DNA of 64,000 nucleotides from Rapana venosa (GCA_028751875.1 CM054158.1:54888578-54952577), one strand, 5' to 3'; positions 47,389 to 59,599 are shown, counted from the stretch's first letter. Notes: generated by a model from the sequence alone, not told the origin. Numbers and translations: made by a program.

Positions 47389-47523
47389 CCGACGAACAGA
47401 GCGTGTCAATCTCCTGTCCCTCCTATCCCTCCTGTCCCTCCTCCTTCCCTGAACGAGGTCAGGGGTCAGCAAGACGACCACCAGGGCCACCGCCACCATG
47501 ACGAATACAAAGCTGGTCCTCAT
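47389..47523 (-). CDS. Exon for signal peptide plus Arg/Asp-rich repeat, secreted protein
   Basis: From the ATG at 47,523 the frame runs 45 codons and ends exactly in phase 0 at a GTAAAG donor (47,388-47,383). An acceptor-like CTACACGCAG lies one base upstream of the ATG. Residues 1-26 look like a classical signal peptide: Met-Arg-Thr-Ser, then a Val/Ala/Leu core, with likely cleavage after LVQG. Residues 27-38 are RRRDRRDRRDRR, three RRD-type units, then LTRSVRR, a dibasic end. This suggests the N-terminus of a secreted propeptide or repeat protein. The paired Arg could be proprotein-convertase sites. The rest of the protein must lie to the left and was not found. It differs sharply in composition from the AC/CA tracts on both sides. 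No family was recognised, so hormone, matrix or venom-type roles cannot be told apart. Confidence 0.6.
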
Positions 47524-47530
47524 TCTGCGT

Positions 47531-48216
<686 letters not shown>

Positions 48217-48275
48217 CGATTGTGGTCTAAACGCGACTTAAATGCCGTGTTAGGGTTTTTTAGCTGATGAACTTG
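48217..48275 (-). other. Possible non-coding first exon (5' end unsure)
   Basis: On the minus strand a strong donor ATCG/GTGAGTAC occurs at 48,217/48,216. A CTTAAAAG TATA-like motif lies about 85 bp upstream (near 48,298-48,305). Together they could give a short leader exon for the signal-peptide exon. This rests on signals alone. Confidence 0.25.
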
Positions 48276-48302
48276 AACAATTATTGCTCTTGTCTATCTT
48301 TT

Positions 48303-48560
48303 AAGGAGGCCCGTGGTCGAGTGGTTTAGGCGGTAAACTCGTGTCCGAGGTCGGGGGTTCGATCCCCGCTCGGTGGGTTTGTGCCCTTTGGGGAAAGCAC
48401 TTTATCCTATTTTCCTACCCCCACCCGGTGTAAAAGTGGGTACAGCTCTGCGGGGGAAGATTGGGACGTGGTTTCCTGTCCAGGGGTGGTGAAAAACCAT
48501 CAGTTCGCTTAACGTACAGAAACCGGTAAGCTCCGGCTTATGGCCTTCTGGCTCGAAAAA
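48303..48560 (+). mobile_element. SINE family C, tRNA-derived
   Basis: A tRNA-like head at 48,303-48,382 has an A box TGGTCGAGTGG and a B box GGTTCGATCCC, the internal RNA polymerase III promoter. The body contains TTGTGCCCTTTGGGGAAAGCACTTTATCC-like text, a CCCTT-GGAAAGCACTTTA core of the kind that recurs in several invertebrate SINE families. It ends near CGGCTTATGGCCTTCTGGCT. A functional tRNA gene is unlikely, because the acceptor-stem ends do not pair well and a SINE body follows. Confidence 0.75.
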
Positions 48561-49020
48561 AATAGTTTCTTTGTATATCATTAATGAAATTTTCTGAACA
48601 CAAGAAGGGGTGTCCTTCCCTAATGCTTTTGTTGACTTGATCGTCATGCAGAAAATCATAAAGCATTTCAAAATTATTTTGAAAAAGAGTGAGACAAAGA
48701 AAGCGCCCTGACAAATCCTTGTAAACAGAAAAAAAACTGTGTATTGCGCCCTTTAAGTAAATATTTTTGCTGTGGGTTTAAAGTTGTTTGTGGTTGGGGT
48801 TTGATTATCAGTTTTTGCTTCTGAAACTTTATTTCTTCCTGAAAATTTATCAAATCTTTCTTGAAGTCTTTGTAGAAGTTGTAAAACCCTTGTTATTAAA
48901 GAACTTTTACGCTAAAAAATATTGGAGTTAAAATCTGCTAAATGTCCCTTTTGCTTTAGCAAAACCAAGTTGATTTGAATAAGGGGGAGAATGCTTGTGG
49001 CTGTATTTTTTTTAATCAGA
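48560..49020. other. No recognisable feature
   Basis: AT-rich unique-looking DNA. Confidence 0.4.
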
Positions 49021-49840
49021 TAATGTAAGCCTCATTTGCTAGCAGGGGCAAAGGGTGGGTAGTTCCGGCCTGTTGGAAATGTCTTTGGGGTTTGGAAGAG
49101 GGGCCCCGGGGGCAGTGTGCCCGGCCCCGGTCTGTATTGTTTCCCTTGTCTCCCAGGTTCGCAGTGTGCCATGTGCTTACCGTTTCCCAGAAAAAAGCGG
49201 GGGGTTCTCGCAGGCCCTTTCCCTCCACTTCCCCCATGGGAGACGAGCGTGCCCCCCAAAGACGCACCCCCCTTTCTTTTCCTTTTTCGTCGGGGTGTTT
49301 GTTTCCTTATGGTCGGGGGACATTTTTCTACTAATTTTGCCAGGAAATTTTCTCCGGTAGTCATGGTATTTTTTTGTGTGCAAAAATGAGTGTACCAGGA
49401 CCACGGTTTTTGTTTCCAAAACACTACCCCAGACCCCTTTCAAGGTTTTCTTGTGGGGGGGAATGTTCAGGCTAAAAAAGGGGGGGAGGGAAACCCCGCA
49501 TGTTTTTCAAAACGGAGGTTACCCCCCAGCCCCCGCTTCCCAGAAAGAGAGGCGGTTAGGACTTCAAGGACGGTGGCCTGAATGGGGAAAGATTTATTCA
49601 CTTATCTCATCTGCCCCCAAAAACCCCCTCGGGGTCGTAGGGGCACTCCCCATTGACGAACGTTGCACCAGCTGGCCCCCCATTTGCGGCGGTTGTGTGA
49701 AAGTGCCTGGGTTTTGGGAGAAGCTTTCCCTGTCCATCAGTGTTTGTCTCCCCATTTCTTCCTCGGCTGCCTCGTCTTTTTCTCCGCACTTTTCCCCGCA
49801 GTAGGGTTTTGGACAGCCCATATGATCTAAGTCAATGCCC
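49020..49840. other. Homopolymer-rich sequence of doubtful quality
   Basis: C and G runs with overlapping open frames on both strands and no consistent coding signal. The texture resembles the smeared region at 53.6-57.1 kb, though milder. Confidence 0.45.
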
Positions 49841-49849
49841 TTTTATCTG

Positions 49850-50230
49850 AGTTTCCTTTTCTTGACTGTGGTAGCGGTTTTCGTATGCTTACTTTTTGGG
49901 TGATGGTTTGTAGGACTTCGTTGTTGGCAGTGTGGTCCATGTATGAAATGCCAAGGAGTTTCTGAGGCATCTATCCTGAGCTGGTCCTCCTTTTGTAGAT
50001 CTGCTTCAAAGTCCAGGATTGCACGTTACAGTATGAGAGTGACTGTGCATGAGTGCTTGCCCCTTGGGTCCTGAGAGGATGTCTCCGTCTTTCCAGTGTT
50101 TGGCTTTGCCATTGCTGCTTTTGTTTGTGTAGCACTTGCAAGGATTTCGGTGGAAGATTTTACGGCTGTAAAAGGTAGGGTGTCTTCTCCTTCAGCATTG
50201 CTGTTGCTGCTACAGCTGTGTCAGTGAGGG
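49850..50230 (-). pseudogene. RTE-type LINE C-terminal fragment
   Basis: The minus strand reads QSWTLKQIYKRR (about 49,990-50,025) and PQKLLGISYMDHTANN (about 49,925-49,972). These match CDSWTLTADLERR and FRRLLGISYKDHITNE of the clean copy at 58,690-58,800. A long insert-like or diverged segment precedes them. Several stops and shifts make it a fossil. Confidence 0.65.
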
Positions 50231-50329
50231 AACCGTAAGTGGGCTTGAGCACGGGGGTTACACCAACATAGCTCCCCCCTAAAGGAGGGAGGGGCACAGA
50301 GCCCTGGGGTTTCCCCTACTGGTGATATA

Positions 50330-50540
50330 GTAGATATGTTTATATGTTTTATATTTTTGTTTTTTGTATTACTGAAATTATTATTTTATCTACCTCTTCT
50401 CTACTAATTTTATATACATTATATCTACGAAATCAGAAAAGGACATGGACTAAAAGAAAAAACAAATGGTATTTCATCTTCTTAGGGAGTTTAAAAGTAT
50501 AAACAAATTTTTTTCAATGTTTCAAACAAAAAATCATCCC
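50330..50540. other. AT-rich interval
   Basis: Nothing recognised. Confidence 0.4.
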
Positions 50541-50559
50541 TCTCCCCACCCTATACAAA

Positions 50560-50830
50560 AGTGAATAGAAGAACAAGAAGAAGGAGAAGGAGGAAGAAAA
50601 GAAGAAAAAGAAGAAGAGTGATGAAAAGAAAAAATACAAAAAGTGGATATGGAAAAAAATGCAAGAAAAAAGGAGAGAGAGAGAGAGAGAGAGGAAGGGG
50701 AAGAGTGTGAGAGAGAGTGGAGGGGAGTGAGAAAAGAAGAGAGGAGGGAGAAGAGGAAGGACAGTGAGACAGAAAGCGACAGAGAAGGGCAGGCGGAAAG
50801 GCGACAGGGGTTTGGGAGGCAGAGAGACTA
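50560..50830. repeat. GA/GAA-rich tract
   Basis: AAGAAG, GAGAGA and AGACAG units on about 270 bp. Confidence 0.85.
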
Positions 50831-51079
50831 CCTGAGTAAGTAGCTGGCTCAGAACAACCCCGGTGGAGACAGTGCGGGGGGTTGTTGCCAAATGTAGTCG
50901 CTTGCTCTTACACCCCCAGGCCTTTTATAGACAGACCTCCAGCCCAACTCCCCAGGACTGCAATGCCACTGGCAGGGCTTCATCACGCCTGCCCATTACT
51001 CTCTATTTCGAGAGAGTTGTACTCCCATTCCCTTTTTTACGTCCTTTTAGCAAATGAGTCTGCGCTAGAAAAAACAGAG

Positions 51080-51080
<1 letters not shown>
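50830..51080. other. Short balanced-composition interval
   Basis: Plus-strand frames are open for about 60 codons. Splice or family support is absent, so no exon is called. Confidence 0.3.
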
Positions 51081-51132
<52 letters not shown>

Positions 51133-51240
51133 GTTGTGTGTGTGTGTGTGTGTGTGGGGGGGAAAAGAGAGTGGGAGAGATAGGGAGAGAGAAAGAAGGG
51201 GGGGAGGAGTGAGAGGGGAGGGAGAGGGGGCGCGGGGGGA
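51081..51240. repeat. (GT)n followed by GA/G-rich tract
   Basis: GT dinucleotides to about 51,157, then GAGAGAGGGG-type sequence. Confidence 0.9.
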
Positions 51241-51539
51241 GGACGTTTTGCATTTGTTTAGGGGATATTTGTCCATGCCTACTATTTAATCTAACTAAAA
51301 AATTTTTAAATTTGATCAGCGCAAAGAAGAACTGAGAACAGGGAATTTTCCGATAAAGTTCAATCTAGATAAGTGAAGGCCCCAAAAAACTTTTAGGATC
51401 TTTCCAAAGAAAAACATTGGGGGAAAAAATTTGCACCCCGTTTGGGCACGGGAAGAAGCACGAAAGGAAAGCATGTTGAAAATTCAAGACCCCTTCAAGG
51501 CAGGAAAGGCTCCTTGGAGGAAAAGGAAAAGGGTCCCAA

Positions 51540-51810
51540 AACTTTTAAGGTCGTAGGGGAGGGGGCGTCAGAAACCACTTCCTAGGGGCCAGCTTATTGA
51601 GGGCGGGCGCCCATCCCCTCCCCCTCGCTGCTTTATTTTTCCCTGACCCTAAAGGGGAGGTACCCATTTACAGGGGGGTGTAAAGGGGGGAAACTGTACT
51701 GGGCCCAAGGCGCGCAAAACGGTCACCACCCCAAATGGTAATCACGCTCGCGTGTTTAACTTGGCGGGGGGGAAGCGGTGCTCCGCCCCACTGAGCTATC
51801 CCGCCCGCCC
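51540..51810 (-). mobile_element. SINE family B at the 5' side of the degraded RTE copy
   Basis: Same body as 60,427-60,706 (AAGGTCGTAGGGGAG, GGGCGGGCGCCCATC, CTCGCTGCTTTA, AAGGCGCGCAAAACGGTCACC). It ends with ACTGAGCTATCCCGCCCG, the tRNA-like head read on the minus strand. CTCCTTGGAA of the LINE part follows without a gap. Confidence 0.75.
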
Positions 51811-53640
51811 TCCTTGGAAAAGAGGTAATAAACAAATCAGGGGTTTCCCGAGGAGCCCTGAGCTATGTGATAACGCAGAGATGAAGAGTCAGAAGCAGAG
51901 TGCAAAAGGGGCAAAGGAAGTATAAAAAAGCAGCCAAAAAGGTTGACGAAAGGAATGAAACTGCTATGGAAAAATGGATAGAGAAGAAATGTGAGGAGAT
52001 GAAACCAACATGGAAAGACATGCAGAAAGGGGTTAAAAAAACTGGTAAAAGACCTAACTGCAACAAAATCATCAAGAACCTCCCCCATAAAAGAAAAAAG
52101 GGGGAAAAGTGCTTATAAAAGAAAAAGCTAATGAACAGATGGAGGGAAATATTGTGAGGAGTTATCTGCATAGAGAACTGGGTTTTGAAGTGCTTAAATG
52201 CCCCACCGTCATCTAAAAACACCCTCATTTAGTTTGCTGAGAGGGGGGGTTGTAAAAGCAGTCTCATCTCAAAAACCCACGAAAATCTGAGGTTTGATAA
52301 TCCCCCAGCTGAAATGGTGCAAGCGGGGGTGTCCATGTATAGAGTGTTTATCGAATCTGCAAAAAGATCTGGCAGATGGAGTATGGCCAAAAGCGTGGAC
52401 CAACCCCTTTTTAACATTCCCCAAAAAGGTTCCCCCCCCCAAAAATCCGAACTCCCGCCCCATTAGTTCATCAGTCCCCCAAGCAAGTGATGTAAAGATC
52501 TTACTGAAAAGGCTCAAACCACAGACTGAAAGGATCATCGCAAAGAACAAGGGGTTTAACCCTGGGCAGTAAACAGAGCAGTCTTCAACATAAGACTCAA
52601 ATGGAAAAAAATCCAGCTAAACAGGACCTTACCTGTCTTTATCGATTTAAAAAAGCATTGACAGATTTTGGGCCCACGCTGCACTGTGCAATATGAATTT
52701 CTACAAAATTAATGTAACCTTGAAGTTGTATAGAGCCTTTTGAGAATGCAAAAAGTGCAGTGTTTCACAAAAAAACATAGGTGATTGGTTTCGGAAACGG
52801 ACTTTTGGGTGTGCGCCAGGCCCCTGCTCCCCTACCTCTTCAATCTATTTTTGAGAGAATATGAAGAAGACTGAAGAACATGAAAAAAACATGGTATTGG
52901 GGCAAACAATCACAAACTTGCGCTTCGCTGATGATATTGAGGGTTAGTGGTAGAGAAAGAACAACGGGGATTTAGTAAAACCGCATAAAAAAAATAAAAA
53001 AAAATTGATGGAAAATCACGGGGAAAAAAACAAAAGGAGGAAAAAAACAAGTTAATTAAAATAAAAATCAAGCCAGAAATTTAAAAAAACGTTCACAGAT
53101 TCAAATATTTGGGATCTTAGTGACGGGATGAAGGGATCAAACCAGAAAATGTCAAAAATTGTCAGACCACGCCGAAATTTGCCCCAACTAAAAAAATCGC
53201 CTTTCCTTCCAAAATTAGACTGATGCACCTCTGGTCTGTCAACCCCTTTATTGCATGTGATTATGGACCCACGCGGACTTAGAGAGAAGAATAGAGTGTA
53301 AAAATACGGTGTTTCCGAAGTCTTAGGCCCCGTACAAAGCCACATCACGAATGAAATGGGCCCTATATGACCTTAAACTCGTAGACAACGAACACTGAAG
53401 TGGTTTGGTTGTCACAGGTCTAGGTCTTGCTAAAAATTCCTACAAGGCCGTGAGGGGAGGAGAAAAAGAGGCAGACAAAGGAAGAGATGGGGGAAACATT
53501 CAGGAGTGGACAGAATGGGCTGGGGGGACCCCCTGGGGCGGTGAGAGACGAGAGGAGGAAAGGGGGTTGACAAAAATTCGAAGGGCCCCCCTTTTTGGGG
53601 GGGGGGAGGCCCGGCCCCGGGGGGCTTTGTCTGGGGGGGG
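51811..53640 (+). pseudogene. RTE-type LINE, corrupted copy
   Basis: Aligns along its whole length to 57,175-59,080, with many indels and with mixed bases turned into short homopolymers. Still visible are the KKYKKAAKKVDERNE-like start, LLKRLKPQTERIIA near 52,500-52,545, CGCTTCGCTGATGATATT (the RFADDI motif) at 52,921, and the FKYLG region near 53,100. The catalytic RT would not be made. 5' endonuclease missing. Confidence 0.8.
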
Positions 53641-53870
53641 TCCGGTTGACCCTTAGATTAAAATTTTTCACTGGGTGGGTTGACCCGGGTTTTAAGGGCC
53701 CGGGAAAGGGGACCCCCCCCAACGGGGTTTTTTCCCTCCAAAAAAAATTTTTAAGGACTCCAATTTGCGAACTGCAGGGGGCTGACTACCCCTGGTGTTT
53801 TAGGGAAGGGTTGGGGTAAAGGGGGGAGTCCAAAACCGTGACCCTCACCCTCACATTTTTCCCCCCTAAA
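53640..53870 (+). mobile_element. SINE family D, corrupted copy
   Basis: Corresponds to 59,090-59,320. GGGTTGACCCGGGT-like, TAAGGGCCCGGGAAAGGGGACC-like and CCCAACGGGGTTTTTTCC-like segments line up in order with the clean copy. The tRNA-like head is no longer readable. Confidence 0.5.
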
Positions 53871-56262
53871 TCTTCATAAAAACATAAGGGCCTTTAAAAT
53901 TTGGAAATGTTTTTTGTTCTTTTTTCCCAAATTTTTGCCCTTGGGTTTTTTTAGGTTTTTGGGGTTAGGTTTCCGGAGAAGTTTAAAAAGGGGGGGGGGA
54001 TTTGGGTGGGTTTTCAACCTCGGGGGGGCCAAAAAAAAATGTTTAAAAGGGGCCCCAAAGGTTTTTAAACCCCTCAGCGCTTTCCCCTGGGAAAAAATTT
54101 TTTTAAAAAAATTTTTAAAAAAAAAATTTCTTTTCGTTTGGTGGAAAAAAAATTTAATTGTTTTTTGGGTTAAAAATTTTACCTTTTTTTCTTTAAAAAA
54201 AAATTAAAAATTTAAAAATTTATTTAAAATATAAAAATATTTTAAAAATTTTGGAAAAGTTTTTTGTTTTTTTTTTTTGTTTTTTGGTTTTTCGTTTTAA
54301 ACTTTAAATTTTTAACACAAACCCCAAAAAACCCCCCCCTTTAATTTACGAAAAAGCAAAAACCCAAAAAAAACCCACTCCTTAAACAACCCCAAGTTAT
54401 GTCCCCTGGGCTTGGGCTTTTTTTCAGCTCAAACAGGAACCGCTGAAACCATCAAAAGGGGCCGGGGCGGTGGAACCCCCCCCTTTGGTTTTTCCACAAG
54501 GCCCGGTAATTTCCCCCGGGGCCCCGGGCCTTTTGGGGTTGGCGGGGGGGGGAGGGTGGAAAAGGGGTTAAAAAAAGAAATTTGAAAGAAAATGGGTGGA
54601 AAATAAAGGTTTCCCTAACTGGGGGGTTGGGGGGTACCCTCAATTTTTAAAGGGCCCCATTTTGGGGGGGGCCCCCCCTTGGGCTTTTCCTTCCCCCCCA
54701 TTAAAAAAAGGGGCGGAAAGAAACAGCAAAAATTTTTTTAAAAAAGGGATGGGAAATTGGGAAAAAAAAAGGTTTTAACGGTGGCAAAAAAATCGAAAAA
54801 TTTTGAAGAGAAGGGTACCCCTAAAAACGGAAAATGGACAAACGGAAGACGGAAGGAGAAGACTCAGCAGGATGAAAGTGGTGGGGGGAAAGAATTGATA
54901 AAAGCCCCAGAAGGGTTTAAAGGAGTAGAAAAATTTAAAAAATTATAAACGGGGGAAAACCCAAAATGGGGTATTTAATTTCACCCAAAAAGGGTAAGGT
55001 TTTAAAAAAAATGTTTTGTTTCCCCCTTTTTTTTCTTGGGAAAGGAAAAAAATTTAAAACCCAAATAATTTTCCCTTAAATTCATAAAATTATCACCAAA
55101 AATTACCCTTCTTCATTTACTATCAAAACTTCACAAATACCCCAACCCTTTTTATATTTGGGGGGTTTTTTTACATCACAAAAATTCTCCCAAACTAATT
55201 AAAAAAAAACCCATTTGATCGACAATCATCATCAAAATTTGAAAAACGCATGGAACGGGGGGTTTTTCCCTATTTTTTTATGTATATATAATTTTTTTCT
55301 TTAAATCCCCCCCCCAAAAGTTATCCCAAAACCAAAAACCTTTTTTTTACAAGTCTTTCGCCACTCGGGTTTTCACAAAAAACAAACAAAAAAATTACAT
55401 CAAAAGAAAAAATTGGTATTCAAAAAATTTATCCCTAAATTCCCCAAAAAAAATAAAAAAAACCCCTTTTTTTTTTTTTTATCACCCCACCAATTCAAAA
55501 ACCAAAAATTCATCCCCAAAATTTTTTTCCCCAAAAACTTTTTTAAAAAAATTTTAACTTTGCAAACCTGTTTTTCCCCGTATGGGCCATTTTTCTTCAT
55601 TATTTTTACTCCCCCCCCCTTTAAACGGGTTTTTTCCTCGGGAATCTGGGCTTGGCAAAAGAAAAAAAAAAAAATAAGGGGAATTTACAAGAACTTTTTC
55701 AAGGGAAAAAATAAATTTTTGGAAAAAATCCCTCGACAAGAAAACTTTTAAGGAAAAACTGGGAAACAAAGCAGGGGCCCCAAATTTCCAAAATTTAAAA
55801 AATTGAACAATAAAGAAAAAAGGAAGAAGGGGAAAAAGGGAAAAAGGGCCCCCCCGAGGGCCCCAGCCCCACCTTTAAAAAAGAAGAAGAAACCCAAAAC
55901 TGCCCCCTTTTAACTTGGGGGCGGGGGGGCCCCCTCCAAGGGCAAGGCAAAAAATGGAAACGTCGTTTAACTTTCAAAAAAGGGGTCGCCCAAAGCTTGT
56001 TTTTTAAAAATTTGGGGGGGGAAAAAAACGAAAAAGGGGAAAAAAAAAGAGGGAAAAAAAAAAAAAAAAAAAAACGAAAAACGGGGGGAAAAAAAAAAAG
56101 GTTTTAAAAAATATTTAAAAAATTTCAAAAAAAAAGGAAAATTTTTTTTACCTTTCAAAGCTATATAAAAAATATTATTTTTAAATACAATATAAATTAA
56201 TCATTTTATTTTGAACTATTAATTTTCCCCAAAAATTCGATTTTTTCCCTTTCTTTTCTTTT

Positions 56263-56294
<32 letters not shown>

Positions 56295-56546
56295 CTTTTT
56301 CCCTTTTTTATCTTTTTTTCATCTATTATTATTTTTTTTTATTTCTATTTTATTATCTTTTTATTTTTATATTTATTTTTATTATTTTTTCATCTATCTT
56401 TTATCATCATTATTTTTTATTTTATTAACCCCTTTATTTTTATCTTTAATTTTATCTTACTCCATTTTCACATTACTTTTTTCATTTATTTTATTTTTTA
56501 TTTTATCACCTTTCTTTTACATTTTTTTTTTTAAATTTTATTTTTT

Positions 56547-56579
<33 letters not shown>

Positions 56580-57070
56580 TATCCCCCATTTTTTCTATAT
56601 TTTTTTTATTGTTTACCTTTCTTTATTTCCACATCCCTTTTCTTTTTTTTTATCCTCTTTTTATGGGGGTTGGGGGAAAAGGGGTGATCCTTTTGGGGGG
56701 GGGGGGCGGCGCGGCCCCCTTTTCCCGGGGCCGCTTTGGGGCGGTTTTTTTCCCCCCCTGTTTTTTCCCCCCCCAAAACATTACCCCTTTACCAAAAGGG
56801 GGCTCAGAAGAAAGGGGAAAAGGGCAATTTAATGGCAAAATATTGGGAACCAAGGGGGAAAGCGGGTTTTCCCTTTCCCCCCTGAAAAGGGGGGAAAACC
56901 CCGGAATTTAAAAAAAAAAAAAGGGAAAATAAAAAAGACCCTAATGAAAAAGATCCTTAAGGAAAGGGGAAAGGAGCCCCAAATAAAAAAAGGGGGGCGG
57001 GCGCAGAATTTTGGGGGGCCAGAATTGAGGGCGGGGATTTCCCCCCGCAAAATTTGATAAAAGAATCAGG
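53870..57070. other. Homopolymer-smeared sequence, no interpretable gene
   Basis: Runs of A, T, G and C of 4-12 bases dominate, ending in a 300-bp T-rich stretch (56,220-56,660). A segment at 54,425-54,560 is recognisably the repeat found clean at 60,190-60,300 (CAGCTCAAACAGGAACCGCT). This shows that the underlying sequence was ordinary and has been degraded. Every open frame here is unreliable. Confidence 0.75.
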
Positions 57071-57084
57071 AACTGTTGGGAATT

Positions 57085-57174
57085 ATAAAGGGGAAAAAAA
57101 GTACCAAAATGGTAAAATTCACGCTGACGTGTAAACATGAAGGAAAGCATGTGACCACTGAGCTATCCCGTTCC
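57085..57174 (-). mobile_element. SINE family B, head-side remnant
   Basis: Only the last 90 bp or so remain readable, ending ACTGAGCTATCCCGTTCCGTCC. The LINE part CTCCTTGGAAGAAAGAGG follows at 57,178, the same junction as at 51,810. Confidence 0.6.
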
Positions 57175-59085
57175 GTCCTCCTTGGAAGAAAGAGGATAAT
57201 AAACAAATCATGGGTTTCCGAGGACGTCCTAGAGCTATGTGATAAGCGCAGAGAACTGAAGAGTCAGAAGCAGAGTGCAGAAGGGGCAAGGAAGTATAAA
57301 GAAGCAGCCAAAAAGGTGACGAAAGGAATGAAAAGCTGCTATGGAAAAATGGATAGAGAAGAACTGTGAGGAGATAGAAACCAACATGGAAAGAAATGAC
57401 AGTAAGAAGGCCTATCAACTGGTAAAAGACCTAACTGCAACAAAATCATCAAGAACCTCCACCATACAAGATAAAGCGGGAAAGTGCTTGATAGAAGAAG
57501 AAGACATAATGAACAGATGGACGGAATATTGTGAGGAGTTATACTCGCATAGAGCAACTGGAGATTCTGAAGTGCTGAATGTCCCACCGTCATCTGAAAC
57601 AGCCTCATTTAGTTTGCTGAGAGAGGAAGTTGTAAAAGCAGTCTCATCTCTAAAACCACGAAAATCTGCAGGTGTTGATAATGCCCCAGCTGAAATGGTG
57701 CAAGCAGGAGGTGATCCATGTATAGACGTAGTTTATCGAATCTGCAACAAGATCTGGCAGACTGGAGTATGGCCAAAAGCGTGGACTCAATCCCTTATAA
57801 TAACACTTCCCAAAAAGGTTACCTCCAACAATGCCAGAACTACCGCACCATTAGTCTCATCAGTCACCCAAGCAAAGTGATGCTGAAGATCTTACTGAAC
57901 AGGCTCAAACCACAGACTGAAAGGATCATCGCAGAAGAACAAGCTGGTTTCAGACCTGGACGCAGTACAACAGAGCAGATCTTCAACATAAGACTCAAAA
58001 TGGAAAAAGATATCCAGCATCAACAGGACCTCTACCATGTCTTTATCGATTTTAAGAAAGCATTCGACAGAGTTTGGCACGCTGCACTGTAGCAAATATG
58101 AACTTCTACAAAATTAATGTCAACCTAATGAAAGTTGTATAGAGCCTCTATGAGAATGCAACAAGTGCAGTGTTTCACAACAACAACATAGGTGATTGGT
58201 TTCGGACGACTGTTGGCGTGCGCCAGGCCTGCCTGCTCTCCCCTACTCTCTTCAATCTATTTCTTGAGAGAATCATGGAAGAAGCACTAGAAGAACATGA
58301 AGGAACAGTGAGTATTGGAGGGCGAACAATCACAAACTTGCGCTTCGCTGATGATATTGACGGATTAGCTGGTCACGAGTAAGAACTAACAGACTTAGTG
58401 AACCGCATAAAACAATCATAAAAAAATTTGTATGGAAATCAGCGGGGAAAAAACAAAAGTGATGACAAACAACAAGTTCACATCAGAAATCAAAATCAAA
58501 GACCAGAAACTTAAAAACGTTCACAGATTCAAATATTTGGGATCTATAGTGACAGATGAAGGATCAAAACCAGAAATACTGTCAAGAACTGCTCAGACCA
58601 CAGCCGCAATGACCAAGCTGAAAAATCGCCATCAGTTCCAAAATTAGACTGATGCACTCTCTGGTCATGTCAATCCTCTTATATGCATGTGATTCATGGA
58701 CCCTCACAGCGGACTTAGAGAGAAGAATAAGAGCTGTAGAAATACGGTGCTTCCGAAGACTCTTAGGCATCTCGTACAAAGACCACATCACGAATGAAAT
58801 CGGGCCCTATACTGACCTTCAAACACTCGTCAGACAACGAACACTGAAGTGGTTTGGTCATGTCACAGGCTCCTCAGGTCTTGCTAAAACATTCCTACAA
58901 GGCACAGTGAGGGGAGGAAGAAGAAGAGGCAGACAAAGGAAGAGATGGGAGGACAACATTCGAGAGTGGACAGACATGGAGCTGAGAGACACCCTGAGGG
59001 CGGCTGAGAGACGAGAGGACTGGAGAAAGGGGGTTGACAAAGCTTCGAAGGCGCCCCAAAGGATTCGGAATCTGAGGTGATGGTG
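57175..59085 (+). pseudogene. RTE-type LINE, RT and C-terminal domain, 5'-truncated
   Basis: The endonuclease is missing. The protein can be followed from KSWVSEDVLELCDKRRELK (57,210) through RT to SKAPQRIRNLR with TGA at 59,078-59,080. RT landmarks: PRKSAGVDNAPAEMV (57,655), NRLKPQTERIIAEEQAGF (57,897), FIDFKKAFDRVWH (58,041), WFRTTVGVRQACLLSP (58,197) and RFADDI (58,341-58,358). The C-terminal part has HRFKYLGSIVTDEG, LLYACDSWTLTADLERR, LLGISYKDHITNE and RRGRQRKRWEDNI, typical of the widespread RTE-like endonuclease-RT proteins. Breaks include TGA at 57,367, a shift near 57,815, a stop near 58,090 and stops near 58,382 and 58,420. There is no RNase H, as expected for RTE. Confidence 0.85.
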
Positions 59086-59089
59086 ACAG

Positions 59090-59450
59090 CCGCCATGGCG
59101 CAGTGGTTGGTGCGTTTGTTCCTGGCTGGACGGTCACAGGTTCGAATCCCTTCAGATTCACAATGGGTTTTGCGGACTCGGGTGAGCTCCTGACCACAGT
59201 TTGCTAAGGGCTCACTGGGAAGACCAGGACCACCAACCCAATCGGGATTCTTCATCCACTGCACAAACACCATTTTGACAGAGCTGCTCAGATTACCTGA
59301 CGACCACTGCAGGTGTCTGTATCTACCAAGCCTGGATGTATGGGGAGAGGAAGCGTAGACTCCACAGCGCTGTGGAGGAGTCTCAAAGCACGTGCACACC
59401 CATAGCACCGTCACTTTATTATCCTCGTCCTCATCATAGATCATAGTGCG
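59090..59450 (+). mobile_element. SINE family D, tRNA-derived, abutting the RTE 3' end
   Basis: It begins about 10 bp after the LINE stop codon, after GGTGATGGTGACAGCC. The head has an A box TGGCGCAGTGG (59,095-59,105) and a B box GGTTCGAATCCC (59,140-59,151). The body runs through GGGCTCACTGGGAAGACCAGG to about 59,450. The same LINE-SINE order exists at 53,640. Confidence 0.65.
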
Positions 59451-59599
59451 ATGAAATACAGTGAACGGGCTCTGAATGTGGTGACGCCTGTTGCTCTTGT
59501 TTCAATATTTGCTCACAACTTCTATGCCCGTGGTGAGTTTGTGTCAAGGATTTCGGGGTTGAAGGTTCACGGGAGAGGAACTTTGGAGGGATGCTGTGG

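Noticed and set aside
48303..48382. Genuine tRNA gene
   Set aside because: A and B boxes are good, but the acceptor-stem ends do not pair convincingly and a SINE body follows directly.
53405..57050. Many 60-110 codon frames
   Set aside because: Located in homopolymer-smeared sequence where reading frames cannot be trusted.
58884..59444. 186-codon minus-strand ORF
   Set aside because: Antisense of the RTE C-terminal coding region and the adjoining SINE.
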